Shown: piece by piece, positions 37,376 through 48,475 of the stretch | How the letters are laid out: each line of letters begins with the position of its first letter | Position numbering within the stretch: the first letter of the stretch is position 1 | Assembly (NCBI GenBank): GCA_025786725.1 | Contig: JAHLTZ010000025.1 | Span: 1 to 64,000 of the forward strand | Reading direction: 5' to 3' | Length of the DNA stretch: 64,000 bases | Source of the DNA: Syncephalis fuscata | Taxonomy: Eukaryota > Zoopagomycota > Zoopagomycetes > Zoopagales > Piptocephalidaceae | The notes under the pieces: model-generated | Told to the model about the DNA's origin: nothing | Databases searched by the model: none | What the model saw: only the letters and a program-made list of their open reading frames with translations | Made by a program: the position numbers and the translations under genes

Positions 37376-38705
37376 TTGTATTAATTGATGTAGATGATTC
37401 ATTAGATGTGGTCAAATCAGTTAATGGGTCAAATTCAGCAATAGAAGTAAGTATTTTATCATCCAAAGTACATGGAGGTGGTGTTTCTTGAGCCATAGCT
37501 CTTACAGCTATTGGTGTAGTGGGTGTCTTATTATCAATATTGCTATCTTCATTATTTACACTCCCATCTTTATCAGTGCTACTTGATAGTAAAGATTGTG
37601 ATTTAGCTGGAGTAAGAATATGATAACCAGAATTTGTATTAGATTGTAGTGCAAATGGTCCAGTAGTCGGTAGCGTGTATTCGGTCGTTTTTCCGTTATA
37701 GCATGGTATTTGTAGTATTGATATCTTCAGTAGATGTTGATACTGGATCTAAAGTGCTATCTTTACTTGATAGTGCTGTTACTACACTATTATCTTGCTT
37801 ATCTTCTTCTTCTTCTTGCTGTTGTTGTTGTTGTTAATCGCTATAGATGATTTAGGTATAACACTATCTACTTTAGCTTCATTTATCTCCGGTAATCTAT
37901 CAATCTGTGTAGATGCTTGTTCTTCACTAGATAGATTAGATGAATGGATAGCATCTCTACCACAGTTGATGGGGTTGACGACTCACTAATAACAATAGGG
38001 GTTGACGCTATAGGTGTGGTTATTATTGGTATAGTTGGTTCAATAGGTATATCAACTAGTGTATCTCTTAGTGGAGATGCAGATGAGAACAATGGAATGG
38101 TAGATAGATCAGTATCTAATAATGATAATGAAGTATTTGAAATACACTTTAAAGGTGATTCAATAGTATCGTTTAACGTAAATGGCGGTGTGGTTGAAGT
38201 TCCTTGAGGATGAGGACTATCCAGAACAATAGGCGATTGAGCTGAACCAGATAAATGATCGGTATTTGTACTGGATAATTGAACAAATTGACTTGGACTA
38301 TTCATTGTTTTAGTTGAGGTGGCCGGCCAGCAACTGTCATCAAATAATAGTGGACCTTTGTCCTTAATAACCATGTCTTGTTCACTATATTGATATTCAC
38401 TCGAAAGACGGGCTCGTTTTACCGATACTAATGATACGCCATTAGTATCGGTGTTTTCATTACAATCCTCTGAAGTAGCAGGTCGTTTAGGTGGTGTCTA
38501 TATTTATTAGTCAGTTAGTAATAGCCTATATACATATATACATATACATATATATATATATATATATATATCTGGTGTATATACATACTATTTTGTTAGT
38601 AGTGGCATAATGAGATGCATTATCCTCTTGTGTAGCTGTATTATTGGTTACAGGTACCGAGTTGGCAATTGATAAAGGCTTAAGTGGTTGACGTAACTCA
38701 TCCAT
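36268..38705 (-). CDS. TACC-family coiled-coil protein, frame breaks
   Basis: The gene begins MDELRQPLKPLSIANS at ATG 38705. The N-terminal half is disordered and Ser/Thr/Pro-rich with an alanine run (37350-37380) and Gln/Glu runs. The C-terminal half is a continuous coiled coil read through several exons. It ends with LKAHAEEQLDYANVTLAE, then LESTVETKTRENTDL, MKLCDDIISRVEGG. This matches the TACC domain (human TACC3, fission-yeast Alp7/Mia1). TACC proteins load XMAP215/Alp14 onto spindle poles and microtubule plus ends. Frame changes near 37954, 37817-37836 and about 37710 lie mainly in simple repeats and are probably assembly deletions. An AT microsatellite fills intron 1. Confidence 0.85.
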
Positions 38706-38929
38706 ATTGATCTTAATAAAAACAAGTACAATAAACTAGATAAACGCGAGTACTGTTGATCAATGTCAAAATAGGCTGAAAGTAGAAAGAGAACGCGTAC
38801 AAGTGGAAAAGACACGAAAATAAACATTTATTATGATTATGATTATTAACCACGCTGTCATCACAATAAACACTAAACATCATTTATTACTAATACCATC
38901 TATTAACAGCATATTCATCATTATTTAAT

Positions 38930-41900
38930 TTAATCGTCAGGTTGAGAGGATAGGAAGGACTCTGCTTGTTCAACTAATCCTTCAATAAAGTCTTTATCTG
39001 ATGATTTGAGTTCCATGGCTAGTATGTGAGTGTGTCGTTTAATTAGACCAGCTACAGGGTGACCAAATATAGATTTGCCATAAAGTGATGCAGATTCACC
39101 GACCACTTCAATCACTTGCATATGCAATAGTCGTTCGGCAATAATAGTGGCCAGCATCTTAAACTCTAGTTGAGCATGAACACGGTCCAGATGAATAGAT
39201 AGTGCTGATGCACATTCGGTAAATGTTGTCTCATGATCAGCAAGGGCGAGTGCAAACTCTGGTGGTGTCAATGTTGGTGGTGGCACTACCATGAAATCAG
39301 TACATGTCACCGATAATTGCCAATCCAAATGCTGGTGTGAAATAGTCCTATCCGTATACTAATAGCCATAATAGCATTAATATAACCATAATAATAACAA
39401 AACATATATTGTGGGTACTTACTTCGCAGGCATAGGCCAGATCACCGTCTATACGCATGCCTGATTGTATTTTACCTTGAATTACAAGTTTAATCGATCG
39501 TTCAATACAGTCATTTGATGCAATAGACTCGGTAATATCAATGGTATTACGGGCACTAAGACCCATAGCACGGATGATACCACGACCTGGCCATCTCATC
39601 TCCATATTACGCAGTGTGGCATCACTTGTAATGTTTTGTAGTTGTATTGTAGCTTGTACAAATGTTTGACTAAATGGATCCAAGGTAATGGCACGATCTG
39701 ATACAGAGATTGGGCTTAATTCATAAGACTAATCAATAATTAGTATACTATTCATATTCATAAAGTGTTATACTTACTAAACGTAAATGATTATCTTGAG
39801 CAAATACAGTAAATGAACGTGGGGTTAAAGTCTTTTCGACGGCTCATTTAATGATATGTTACTGTTATTATTATTATTTACAGTAGAGGATTCTATTGTA
39901 TGGTTTGTTACAGGATGGAAGATGTTACGGTCTTTTTCTAATAAATTAATATTAATATCGATGTTATATTATTAAATGGCTATTTACCTTTTTCTTATCC
40001 ACTTTTCTACGTACAACTAAAAGAGCAGATGGATCTGATGATTCAGCCATTATAAAGTTAGTAGATGCATTATTATTGTTGTTGTTGTTACTATTAATAG
40101 ATGCAGGTGATGGTGATCGAAGTGTTATTAATTGATCTGGTGTAGTTGATACTATTTGTTCATTGTCTTATTCATTATTATTAATACATAGTGTGTGTTA
40201 TATATAATGTTAATAAATTACCTTTAATGAATGATCAGCGATGCCTTGTTTTGGCCGACTCTTTTTCTTTATCTTTATTTTGTATATTAACATTAACATT
40301 TACTTAACTAATAGTCTATTTATTTAACTTACTTCTTTTATTGGCTTTGATGGATCTACTTGTTCTACTGTTTTTTCTTTTTCGTCTTTTTCGTCTTCTA
40401 TTACCATTCATTCATTAGTATGTATATCTATATATAACTATATATAATAATGAAATATATTACCGTTATGAGCTGTGTTGGTTGACTTGTTGTTTTTGGT
40501 GTTGTATCAATAGTAATATTGACTGATTGTAGATTAGATGCATCTTCTTCATCGCCGAGTAAGTGTTGTCGTTGACGGCGTGTTGTTGCTGTAGTATCCG
40601 TTCTTTGTATACTGGCCCGTTCTTTACCTTTATGTGATATTGATAAAGAGCTTAATAATTGCTGATGATTTGCTGTAAAATCATCGTCACTGGCTGATAA
40701 TTCAGCTCCTTCGGGCATTTCACCTGGTCCCACGAGTACTTGAGGTCGTGGTGGTGATGGTGATGCTGCACGGTGTTTACGAGATCGATGTGATGTCTTT
40801 TTAGTCTTTGCACCCACTATTACACCATTATATTAACCGTTGTAATATATAGATATACTATTTAATTACCTTTAGGGATATCTTGCCATTGATCGTTGAA
40901 ATTTTGTAAGGTTAGTTTAACCACAGGTATAGTATCTACATTGATATAGCCATGACCATCTGGTCCTTGTTGAATGCGTGGTATGCCCTTTCCAGTAACG
41001 TCGGTATTGCCTGCCCTTGATTCACCTTCATCAGCTGATAAAGGCATAGAAGGTGTATCTTGAATGTAATATGGATCGTGTAAGTGCTGATTGGCATTAG
41101 ATTAGTAACAAGCAATTAGTATATCTATCGTATCTATTGTATCTATCGTATCTATTGTATCTATTTATTTAATTACCTTTTTCTTGGAGATTGTTTACGA
41201 CCTTTTTGACCTTTACTTGGTTCGGATTTACCACGTTTGCCTATTGATCCATGTGGTGTTCTCGTCTGTCTCTTATCGTTGTATACATCATCACTATGTT
41301 CAGAAGAGGTGTCTTCTTTATCAGAAAGCCAGAATTGTGTAATGTCTGGTAGTGGTTTGCCAATCCATTGATCTAAATCAATATCTTCAGGTCTTTTTAC
41401 TTTACGTTGCGCACGAGGTGCTACAGGATTAAGTGGTGTGGCAAAGTAAATTCTATAAAGTTCACTAATTATTGCTCGTGGATCTTTTGGTATTTGTTCA
41501 AGTAATTGTGTTGTTAATTGTCGACAGCTATTTAACTGATATTAAATAGTTCATTAATAGTGGTTAATTACTTAACTTATTACTTACTCGATCGTTAACC
41601 TCTAAATCACTTGTATGCGCATAGACGGCTAAACTAGCAATAACTTGATGTGTTGCATCTTCCAGTACTTTTGATAGTGTAATATTCCATCGCTCTAATA
41701 AAGAGTGTGCCCAACCAATATAGACTTTAATAAACTTTGAATTAGTATCGATTGTAGCGCCGGTGATAGTTTTCGTAACATTGGATTTCCTAATGAACGT
41801 AGTGTTACGGTTGGTTGGTCCAAATATCTAATATCTAGATCGTAAATGAATTCATTGATATACTAAATACTTACTCGTTATATTCACCGACAATATAGGC

Positions 41901-43798
41901 AGCTGCCCATAGAATTTCAATATTTGTTTCTGGTTGTGTAGCTGTATCCAATAAGGATTGATCATTCAATAGAGTGGCCTGTTGATGTCATTGGGTTAAA
42001 ATTAATAGAATTAGGTATTTTACAAAATGTATTACCATCATACGGACACAGTAGCCGCGTACACTTTTAACTCGCACGGCAACATCAATCAATTGATCTG
42101 ATAGTAGTGCACCAACTTGTACACCACTAACGCGGGATAGATCAAGTAATACGGCAATGTACCATTCAAAATTGACAACATACGTGTAGGCATGCTGTGA
42201 ACACATTCGAATAATATGTTCTACCACGAAGTACGATATAATGGACTAAGTGGTAGGAAATCTGGATCATTTACTATATGAGTCGGTGAATCCATAAAAT
42301 ATGGAATCAACTGTAGCATTAATCGCTTTACTATATCCATTAATGTACGTTTTGTAGCCTAATGGATAGATAATTCATATGTAATTGATGAATAGTTAAT
42401 AGATAGTGCGATGCCTACTTACCAATACTACAACTAAATCAAGTGCTCTAATACGAATACTCAAATCAGGATCCTCGGCACAGGATAGAATCAAATCACG
42501 ATGTTGAACAACCAATTTTGGATACCGTTCAAGTAAATCAGCCAACACTAATAAACCAACGTATTTTACTATAATAATAATAGTATCAATACTGTTAATA
42601 TCTTGGATTAAGTCGTATTTGATTAAACTAACAATTTTGATCTGAATCTTCAAGGAATAGTGTAATCTTCGATGCACATAACATAGCAAGTGTAGTTGCT
42701 GCTTCTTCTTCAGCTTCGGATAGAATATTCAATATACCACCAGTTACTACTGATCGAATACATTCATAAAGCACCGACATGGCCGGTGTTGTTTCAATCA
42801 GTGTCTGGAATGAAGGTAATAGTTTTCGTACAAGTCTTGGCTCCAATGGCGTCAATAAAGCAAACTAATATTACCACCACCACATAAATAACCAGCTAGT
42901 ACATTAATACAACAAACACTTACCAATTTAATAAGCTTAATTAACATCCAATTATTGGAGGAAGTGGTTAATAATCGAAATAGTTGTGGTGCCAATGGTA
43001 GATAATTACGCGGATTACGTCGAGCCAACTCACAGATAACATTGACAGCCGCCGATACAACCGCTATCATGGTGGTTACTTAGTAAACCATCTACTCTAT
43101 CTAATGAATAACAAACTACTTACCAGGATCTGTATCCTCTAGACGTTCCGTAAGACGAGGGACACACTCGTGGAGTGCTTCAGGATACTTTAAGCATATT
43201 TTATACAGTACTAGAACAGCACGTTTCCTAATACTAGGTCGGCCATGATTGGTCAAGGATAGAATATCTGGATAGAGATCGCGTGCTAGATCCGGTGTAA
43301 TAATATGAGATAGTCCATTAATAGCCACGCCAATCGAAGGAAGATCTTTGCTAATGATATCCTAGTAGTGGTACACATTAAGTATTTACCAAACATTAAC
43401 ATTAATAACAATAAGTGGCGTACCTTTTTAATAAGATTGGTAGTAAGCATTAAAACATCGGTGTTCTGATTAAATGATTGTGTGGCTGCTAAATAGCCTT
43501 GACGTTTCCAATAAAAATCTGACGAAGCCATAACTTCAATGACGTGGAATGACGCCCACTCCATATCATAGCCAAGCATATGTAACTATTAGTTCATTGG
43601 GTAATTAGAGTATGTTATATAGTTTCAAATACTATCATTTACATAGCATAGCTTGCATATAGCGTTGACCTTGCGTGTCATATCAGTGGATCGCAATTCA
43701 TTGCGAATCTCGTCCATTCTACTAGTAATGTACTTCTTTTCATTGCGCTTATTCGATCGCAAGCCGCGAATAAGATCGGTCAATGTACTGCGGAACAT
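38930..43798 (-). CDS. APL5: AP-3 complex subunit delta
   Basis: A long gene of many short exons starts MFRSTLTDLIRGLRSNK at ATG 43798. Adaptin repeats include GYDMEWASFHVIEVMASS, KRQGYLAATQSFNQNTDVL, NPRNYLPLAPQLFRLL, SSNNWMLIKLIKL and LTPLEPRLVRKLLPSFQ, typical of AP-3 delta. A charged hinge follows (LDQWIGKPLPDITQFW; Lys-rich TKKTSHRSRKHR). The C-terminal ear-type domain ends SSQPDD. AP-3 sorts cargo from Golgi or endosome to the vacuole. The frame shifts at about 41737, and one extra A in an AAA run restores it. The gene lies head-to-head with FSH1 (218 bp) and just upstream of TACC on the same strand. Confidence 0.9.
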
Positions 43799-44016
43799 GA
43801 TGGCACAGAAAAAGCCGGCTAATAAGAAGAGAAAGTAAAGGTATAAACGATAGGCAGATGAAGAGTAAATAGTACGGCTTAGGAGACAATTGAATGAACT
43901 GACGAAATAGGCATCACTTAATAAATGTGTGTGACGTCAATGAAGAGTGGTGATTGCATTCTTTTTGCGCTTCATTATTTTTTTCCTTTGATTTCCCTGC
44001 ACTTTTCTATTTAGTT

Positions 44017-45061
44017 ATGTCGACTTCGGCTCCATTAAAAATACTCTGTCTACATGGCTATATGCAAAATGGCCAAGTATTACGCCGTAAGATGGGTGCT
44101 GTGCGTAAAAAGTTAAAAAACGTAGCAGAATTAGGTATATTACAGCTAGTTAGCTACTTAGTATATATATATTAACACTGATTGCTATAGTATTCATAAC
44201 ATCATCGCATCCAGTGCCTATGCCAAGAATATAACTGAATTAGAGCAAGCTCGGTTACAGAAATTGTATAATTCAGAAGGAGGAGGTAAGTGCGATATAT
44301 TCACTATAAAGCATTATACTTATGTCTATAATAATGCCACTAGAACTACATCCATATGCTTGGTGGTTTGGCTCAGAGGACGGTTTGATCTACAGAGGAG
44401 CTGAAGAATCGTTGAAACAGATTAGAGATGTACTTGCAGAACAGGTTAGTACAATTGTAATAAAGAATACATTATTAAACTAAGAGTAGGGACCATTTGA
44501 TGGTATATTTGGCTTTTCGCAAGGTAAATGATAATATATAGTAAATATTAATACTTAGTATTTGTAAAAGGCGCGGTGTTTGCTTCAATGCTTGCATCAA
44601 TTTATAGTAAACCAGATCATCCATTAAGATATGGTAGCAGCCATTCAGCCTTTCAATTCTCCATGCTAGTTTCTGGATTTAAAGCGCGTAGTCCTGATTA
44701 TGCATCGTTATACGAAACGCCTATTAAGTGTCCAAGTTTTCATGCTATTGGCGCTGAGGATCTTGTTGTACCATCTGGTAAGTAATTGAACAGTTAAACA
44801 GTGGCGGTTATTAATAATATGTTAAAGCGGCATCAGAAGCACTGGCTAAACTATTCGATAATCCTACAGTATATCGACATGATGGCGCGTAAGTAATAAA
44901 CAGGATATATATATATAATTATACTATAACTTATAAGTTATTTATTAAGACATGTTATCCCAACCAATGCTGCTGCCCGACTTGCTTTTACTGAATTTAT
45001 TAAGCCGTTTGTAACTGGTTCTCCCTCGTTAATGGATATTGAATCCATCCCCAAAATTTAA
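44017..45061 (+). CDS. FSH1: FSH1-type serine hydrolase, one frame break
   Basis: About seven exons give roughly 255 residues, starting MSTSAPLKILCLHGYMQNG. The alpha/beta-hydrolase triad is visible: Ser in GPFDGIFGFSQG, Asp in AIGAEDLVVPS, His in GAHVIPTN. An oxyanion-side motif (LHGYMQNG) and the family block HPYAWWFGSEDG are present. This is the FSH family of fungal serine hydrolases. Substrates are poorly known and acyl-esterase activity is expected. The frame breaks near 44221 (between PVPM and KNITELEQ), fixed by one extra base. It shares a 218-bp divergent promoter with AP-3 delta. Confidence 0.85.
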
Positions 45062-45422
45062 AACAATAATAATGATAATGAATTTTAACAAAAATCATAT
45101 TTAATACTTGTAATTAATTGTAACACCTTTATTAATAGATTGATTTAGATAAAAGAATGTTACATACTATCTGATTTCATTGAAACATTTGAGGTTGATT
45201 ATTGTTGTTGTTGGCCATGTGTAGAAAGATTGTTCGAATATTAATAGAAGCCATATGGTTGCAATTCCATATCATTTCACAGTCGTTGTTATACTAATAT
45301 ATCTATGCTATGTACCATTACATTTATAACAAATTTGACATTTATTGGTTGAGTTAAATAAACCGTATCATCATATAAAATATTGTATTTCATTTAATAT
45401 TATTATACAATATAATTGAAGC

Positions 45423-45870
45423 TATTACCCATTTAGTATGATTTGATGTTAAATGACTAGATTTAATAATATTTGGATTTGGATTTATTAGCTTAAGTGA
45501 GACAACGGTCCGTAGGACCTAACCGCGCATTTGCAGCATTTGTCTGCCACCCCTAGGAGAATAGACGGTTCATTTCGAACCTATCCGCGCGCAACGCAGA
45601 ACCTGCCATCTACAACTGAAAACCGTTGGTGGCTCTCCTCACGTGTTGGAATATCGACCATTTCTTCTACGGAAGGATCCCATCACGCATTTCCTGAAAA
45701 CAAGATTCGAACTAGGCGAACCAACATTTCCTACTTTAGGGAAGACGCGTTGACCGTTTAGGCCACCACGCCTCCCCCGACTAGATTTAATAATATTTAT
45801 TTTATTGAATATGGCGATGGATGGTGAGTGCCATTAAATATCCAATTATACTGATTTGAGTACTTACAAA
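45423..45870 (+). repeat. Dispersed repeat R2, interrupted by SINE
   Basis: The start (CATTTAGTATGATTTGATG, then TTAAATGACTAGATTTAATA) and the later GATGGATGGTGAGTG match R2 copies at 33.9 and 54.4 kb. The SINE at 45475-45778 sits inside it. The partner duplication copy has the same R2 uninterrupted at about 62110-62215. Confidence 0.65.
45475..45778 (-). mobile_element. tRNA-derived SINE with 20-bp target duplication
   Basis: This is a 304-bp insertion. On the minus strand the head reads GGGGGAGGCGTGGTGGCC and contains an A-box-like TGGCCTAAACGG and a B-box-like AGTTCGAATC, spaced as in a tRNA with a long variable arm. An unrelated body of about 200 bp follows, ending with a tail of ATCCAAAT-type repeats. 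The flanks are a perfect 20-bp duplication (45455-45474 and 45779-45798). The other copy of the duplication has the uninterrupted sequence, proving an insertion. It is G+C-richer than its surroundings. Confidence 0.9.
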
Positions 45871-46344
45871 AACAACACATGGATTAACATTATTATTACT
45901 ATTATTTATCTATTTGTTATATTTTAATAATGTTAAATATTATTTAGCATTTATTAATACTAATATCGAATATTGAAAATAGTACAGACTGATTTATTCA
46001 AACTAATTCAAATGTAGCTGACATAGCACTGTTTCAACAAATAACAGTTCTTAGTGTTGAAAACTGATTGGCGGTTTTATTACTATTATTTTGCTAAGAT
46101 GAAATTACAAGTTCATTATTATAAGCCTGCACAATCGAATAGGAGCAACCAATTGTAAACTTGTTAATAAAATAATGATTTTATTGATTAAAGTGCATAA
46201 ACCGGAGCATTGGCCAATATCTGGTATGTAAGTCGACTGAACGGCGTAGTTGCTAGATGCTTTTGCTTTTGACGAATATATATCTAAAGTGATCGGGATA
46301 GCGGTTTGGTTGCACTACCAATGCTAATGTCTTGAGATAATTGA

Positions 46345-46542
46345 TTATCCACAATAGTCGCGACATTCCTTATAACGACATTTGTCGTAGTCAAGCCTCC
46401 ACCAACGAGTGCAGTCTTTAATGCAAGCTTTGCAATCCGCAGGCTTAATTAAAGACTCTTTTGGTTTAGCATCCACCATGGTGGTTGTAGTGGCTATCAA
46501 AGCCACAACGACGGTGCAAACGACGGCAATAGAAAGCTTCAT
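46345..46542 (-). CDS. Secreted six-Cys peptide, copy 1
   Basis: The 65-residue precursor starts at ATG 46542. The signal peptide (MKLSIAVVCTVVVALIATT...) ends near VDAKP, and 46462-46542 is identical, base for base, to the copy at 61397. The mature part is short, basic and aromatic (TRWW; Arg/Lys-rich). Its six Cys are spaced C-x2-C-x3-C-x10-C-x4-C-x3-C, the same as the paralogue. The mature sequence otherwise differs strongly. Effector-, defence- or toxin-like peptides have this layout, but I recognise no family. The CX3C-X15-CX3C core resembles helical-hairpin peptides. It is intronless and lies within the inverted duplication. Confidence 0.8.
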   Translation of the reverse strand: MKLSIAVVCTVVVALIATTTTMVDAKPKESLIKPADCKACIKDCTRWWRLDYDKCRYKECRDYCG

Positions 46543-46834
46543 AGTGATATTAATTTGTTAAAACAAACAAATAAACCAGACAATAGATTGTGTGGTATAA
46601 AATGTATAGTAGTGTGTGTTTGGCAAGAAGTAGAGTGATGCTGATATCGCAGTTGGTTGTGTATATTTTGTGGGCTATTTAAACTTATGGTTTACTGAGA
46701 TGCTAGTATACTGTAGTATATGAGGTACACTATTGATGTGTAATATGAGCCAATAGAGCAATCCAAATAATGGTTTAAGGTACACATGTCCAGTAGATTC
46801 AGGGTGTGATAGTGTGCTTCCTAGGCTTAATTTC

Positions 46835-46898
46835 AACTTGCTCGGTCTTGATTTAACCTGTCCGGTCTTGATTTTAACTTGTCTGGTCTTTACTTTAA
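46835..46898 (-). repeat. Three 21-bp tandem repeats upstream of peptide gene
   Basis: Three units of about 21 bp (plus-strand core TGTCCGGTCTTGATTT) lie roughly 290-355 bp upstream of the peptide start. The same array is in the other copy (about 61042-61107) with one base missing in a unit. A regulatory role is possible but only inferred from position. Confidence 0.55.
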
Positions 46899-46964
46899 TC
46901 TACCAGTCATGTACACAAATAACACAACAACGTTCATAATCCAGTACATATGTGATAAAAATAG

Positions 46965-47900
46965 TCATACTAGCCTGTATTTTTTGTTATACGATTTAGC
47001 TATTTGGTAAAAGCAGGTATATTGTTTGGCTTTGTAAAGCGATAATGATGTTTTGCTGCCATTTCCACTGATCTGGTCCTCAATATCTGCATACATACAA
47101 AAATAGCACACAATACTGATACAAAACAAGTTTAATATATCAAACTGGTATTTTATACAGGTTTTACAGCCATACATGGGTCAGCCATGATTTTTAAATT
47201 ATAAATGTGTTGATTGGTACATGTATGCATTTCATTCGACACTATACCCATTTTATGGGGCAATAGTTGTTTCGAATTCACAAATGCATCGCATCCAGAC
47301 ATATCATGCCACATGTGCAACTACGATCATTCAAACGACAATTAATCTAAGTTATCTGAAGCTGCCTATACAATAAGTACTGTTTGTAGGATGATGCACC
47401 ATGAAATTCTGAGCAATGAAACATTCCAACAAGTTATTTTTATCAGTTTTTCAGCTGTAGACTAATTGCATTGGTTAAATTATACGCAATGCGATATGTG
47501 GACACTAAACTAGACGCTGTAGAAAGTCCTACCCAAATATCAGCAATTTCAAGTGCATAGTAGCTGTGGATTGTATATCAATTGGCAATCATCCAAGGCC
47601 TAAGTACTGCTTACATTTCTGAAACCAACTCTGACAACAAGTTAAGCAAGATGGAGTGTAGAAGAACAAGCCGAAGCAGAACCAATAGAAAAACAATTAG
47701 AAGCTTGAAGGTTTACTGGTTTAACCTATAGCAAACCATTGTAATTATGCTAAGCTGGACTGCGTTTATCAAAAAGTCGACTGTTGCTGATGCAACCAGA
47801 ACAGCAGCAACGTCAAATTGAGATAGCGCACAGAAAACAAAGAGTCATAAATAAAATTGAATCAATGAGTTTAGTTTGTAAATAGTTTATTATTGTCACT
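46965..47900. other. Possible decayed coding remnant inside duplication
   Basis: The minus strand near 46975-47097 keeps a 40-codon frame (DIEDQISGNGSKTSLSLY...) preceded by an intron-acceptor-like TATGCAG. The same frame is intact in the other copy (about 60851-60973). Plus-strand frames at 47440-47760 show protein-like patches broken by stops. A dead transposase or host gene is possible; no family recognised. Confidence 0.3.
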
Positions 47901-48164
47901 ATAATTTATAATCCTGGTTGTTTGTATAAATAAACATTTACAATCACGTTGTAGCTTCTTATATACTCACATGTACACGACCACCAACTAAGCCAACTAT
48001 TATAAGGCTTAATCTAATTATCTATCAGAGTAAGCAGCCAACATTATACATTATTGCAATAATAGAAAACAGATTAATTCTATTTATTGCCCATTAACAA
48101 AAGCTGTATAGCTATATTAAAATAAAACAAAACATTGGATTAAGCGAGTAATATTTATATGATC

Positions 48165-48394
48165 AAGCCATTTTTACTTTGACTCCCACATTTTGAGTTC
48201 TTAAAGTAAAATTCATTTCAATTAAAGTCGCACTATTATGCGCAACACAATTATATTGCTTCCTATTAAGTGTTGTTAATAGATTGATTTGAATAAAAAA
48301 AATGTAACATACTATCTGATTTCATTGAAACATTTGAGGCCGATTATTGTTATTGTTGGCCATGTGTAAAAAGATTGTTCGAATATTAATAAAA
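48165..48394 (-). repeat. Dispersed repeat R1 at right end of copy 1
   Basis: This contains the R1 end hairpin TTTTACTTTGACTCCC ... TTAAAGTAAAA (48171-48210) followed by TTAATAGATTGATTTGAATA. It then runs through the GGCCATGTGTAAAAAGATTG block and stops abruptly at 48394, where other R1 copies continue. The cut marks the edge of the duplicated unit. Confidence 0.7.
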
Positions 48395-48475
48395 GTGAAA
48401 CAGATGAAATAAAAAATGTAAAACAAACAATAGCTTCTATGGCTTAATTATTTTTGGTACCTTTATTGACTAATT

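Larger units (their letters stand above)
45132..48394 (+). repeat. Inverted duplication, copy 1
   Basis: This 3.26-kb unit matches the reverse complement of 59552-62503 along its whole length, nearly identical in non-coding parts. It is 324 bp longer because of a SINE plus target duplication at 45455-45798. Both ends are truncated R1 repeats in direct orientation (45132-45285 and 48165-48394), cut at points where the partner copy's R1 continues outward. This polarity suggests copy 1 is the derived copy. It carries one secreted peptide gene at 46345. Confidence 0.9.

Noticed and set aside
45690-45778. Functional tRNA gene on the minus strand
   Set aside because: The A- and B-box-like sequences belong to the head of a 304-bp insertion with a target duplication. 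The cloverleaf does not close well, so it is a SINE head.
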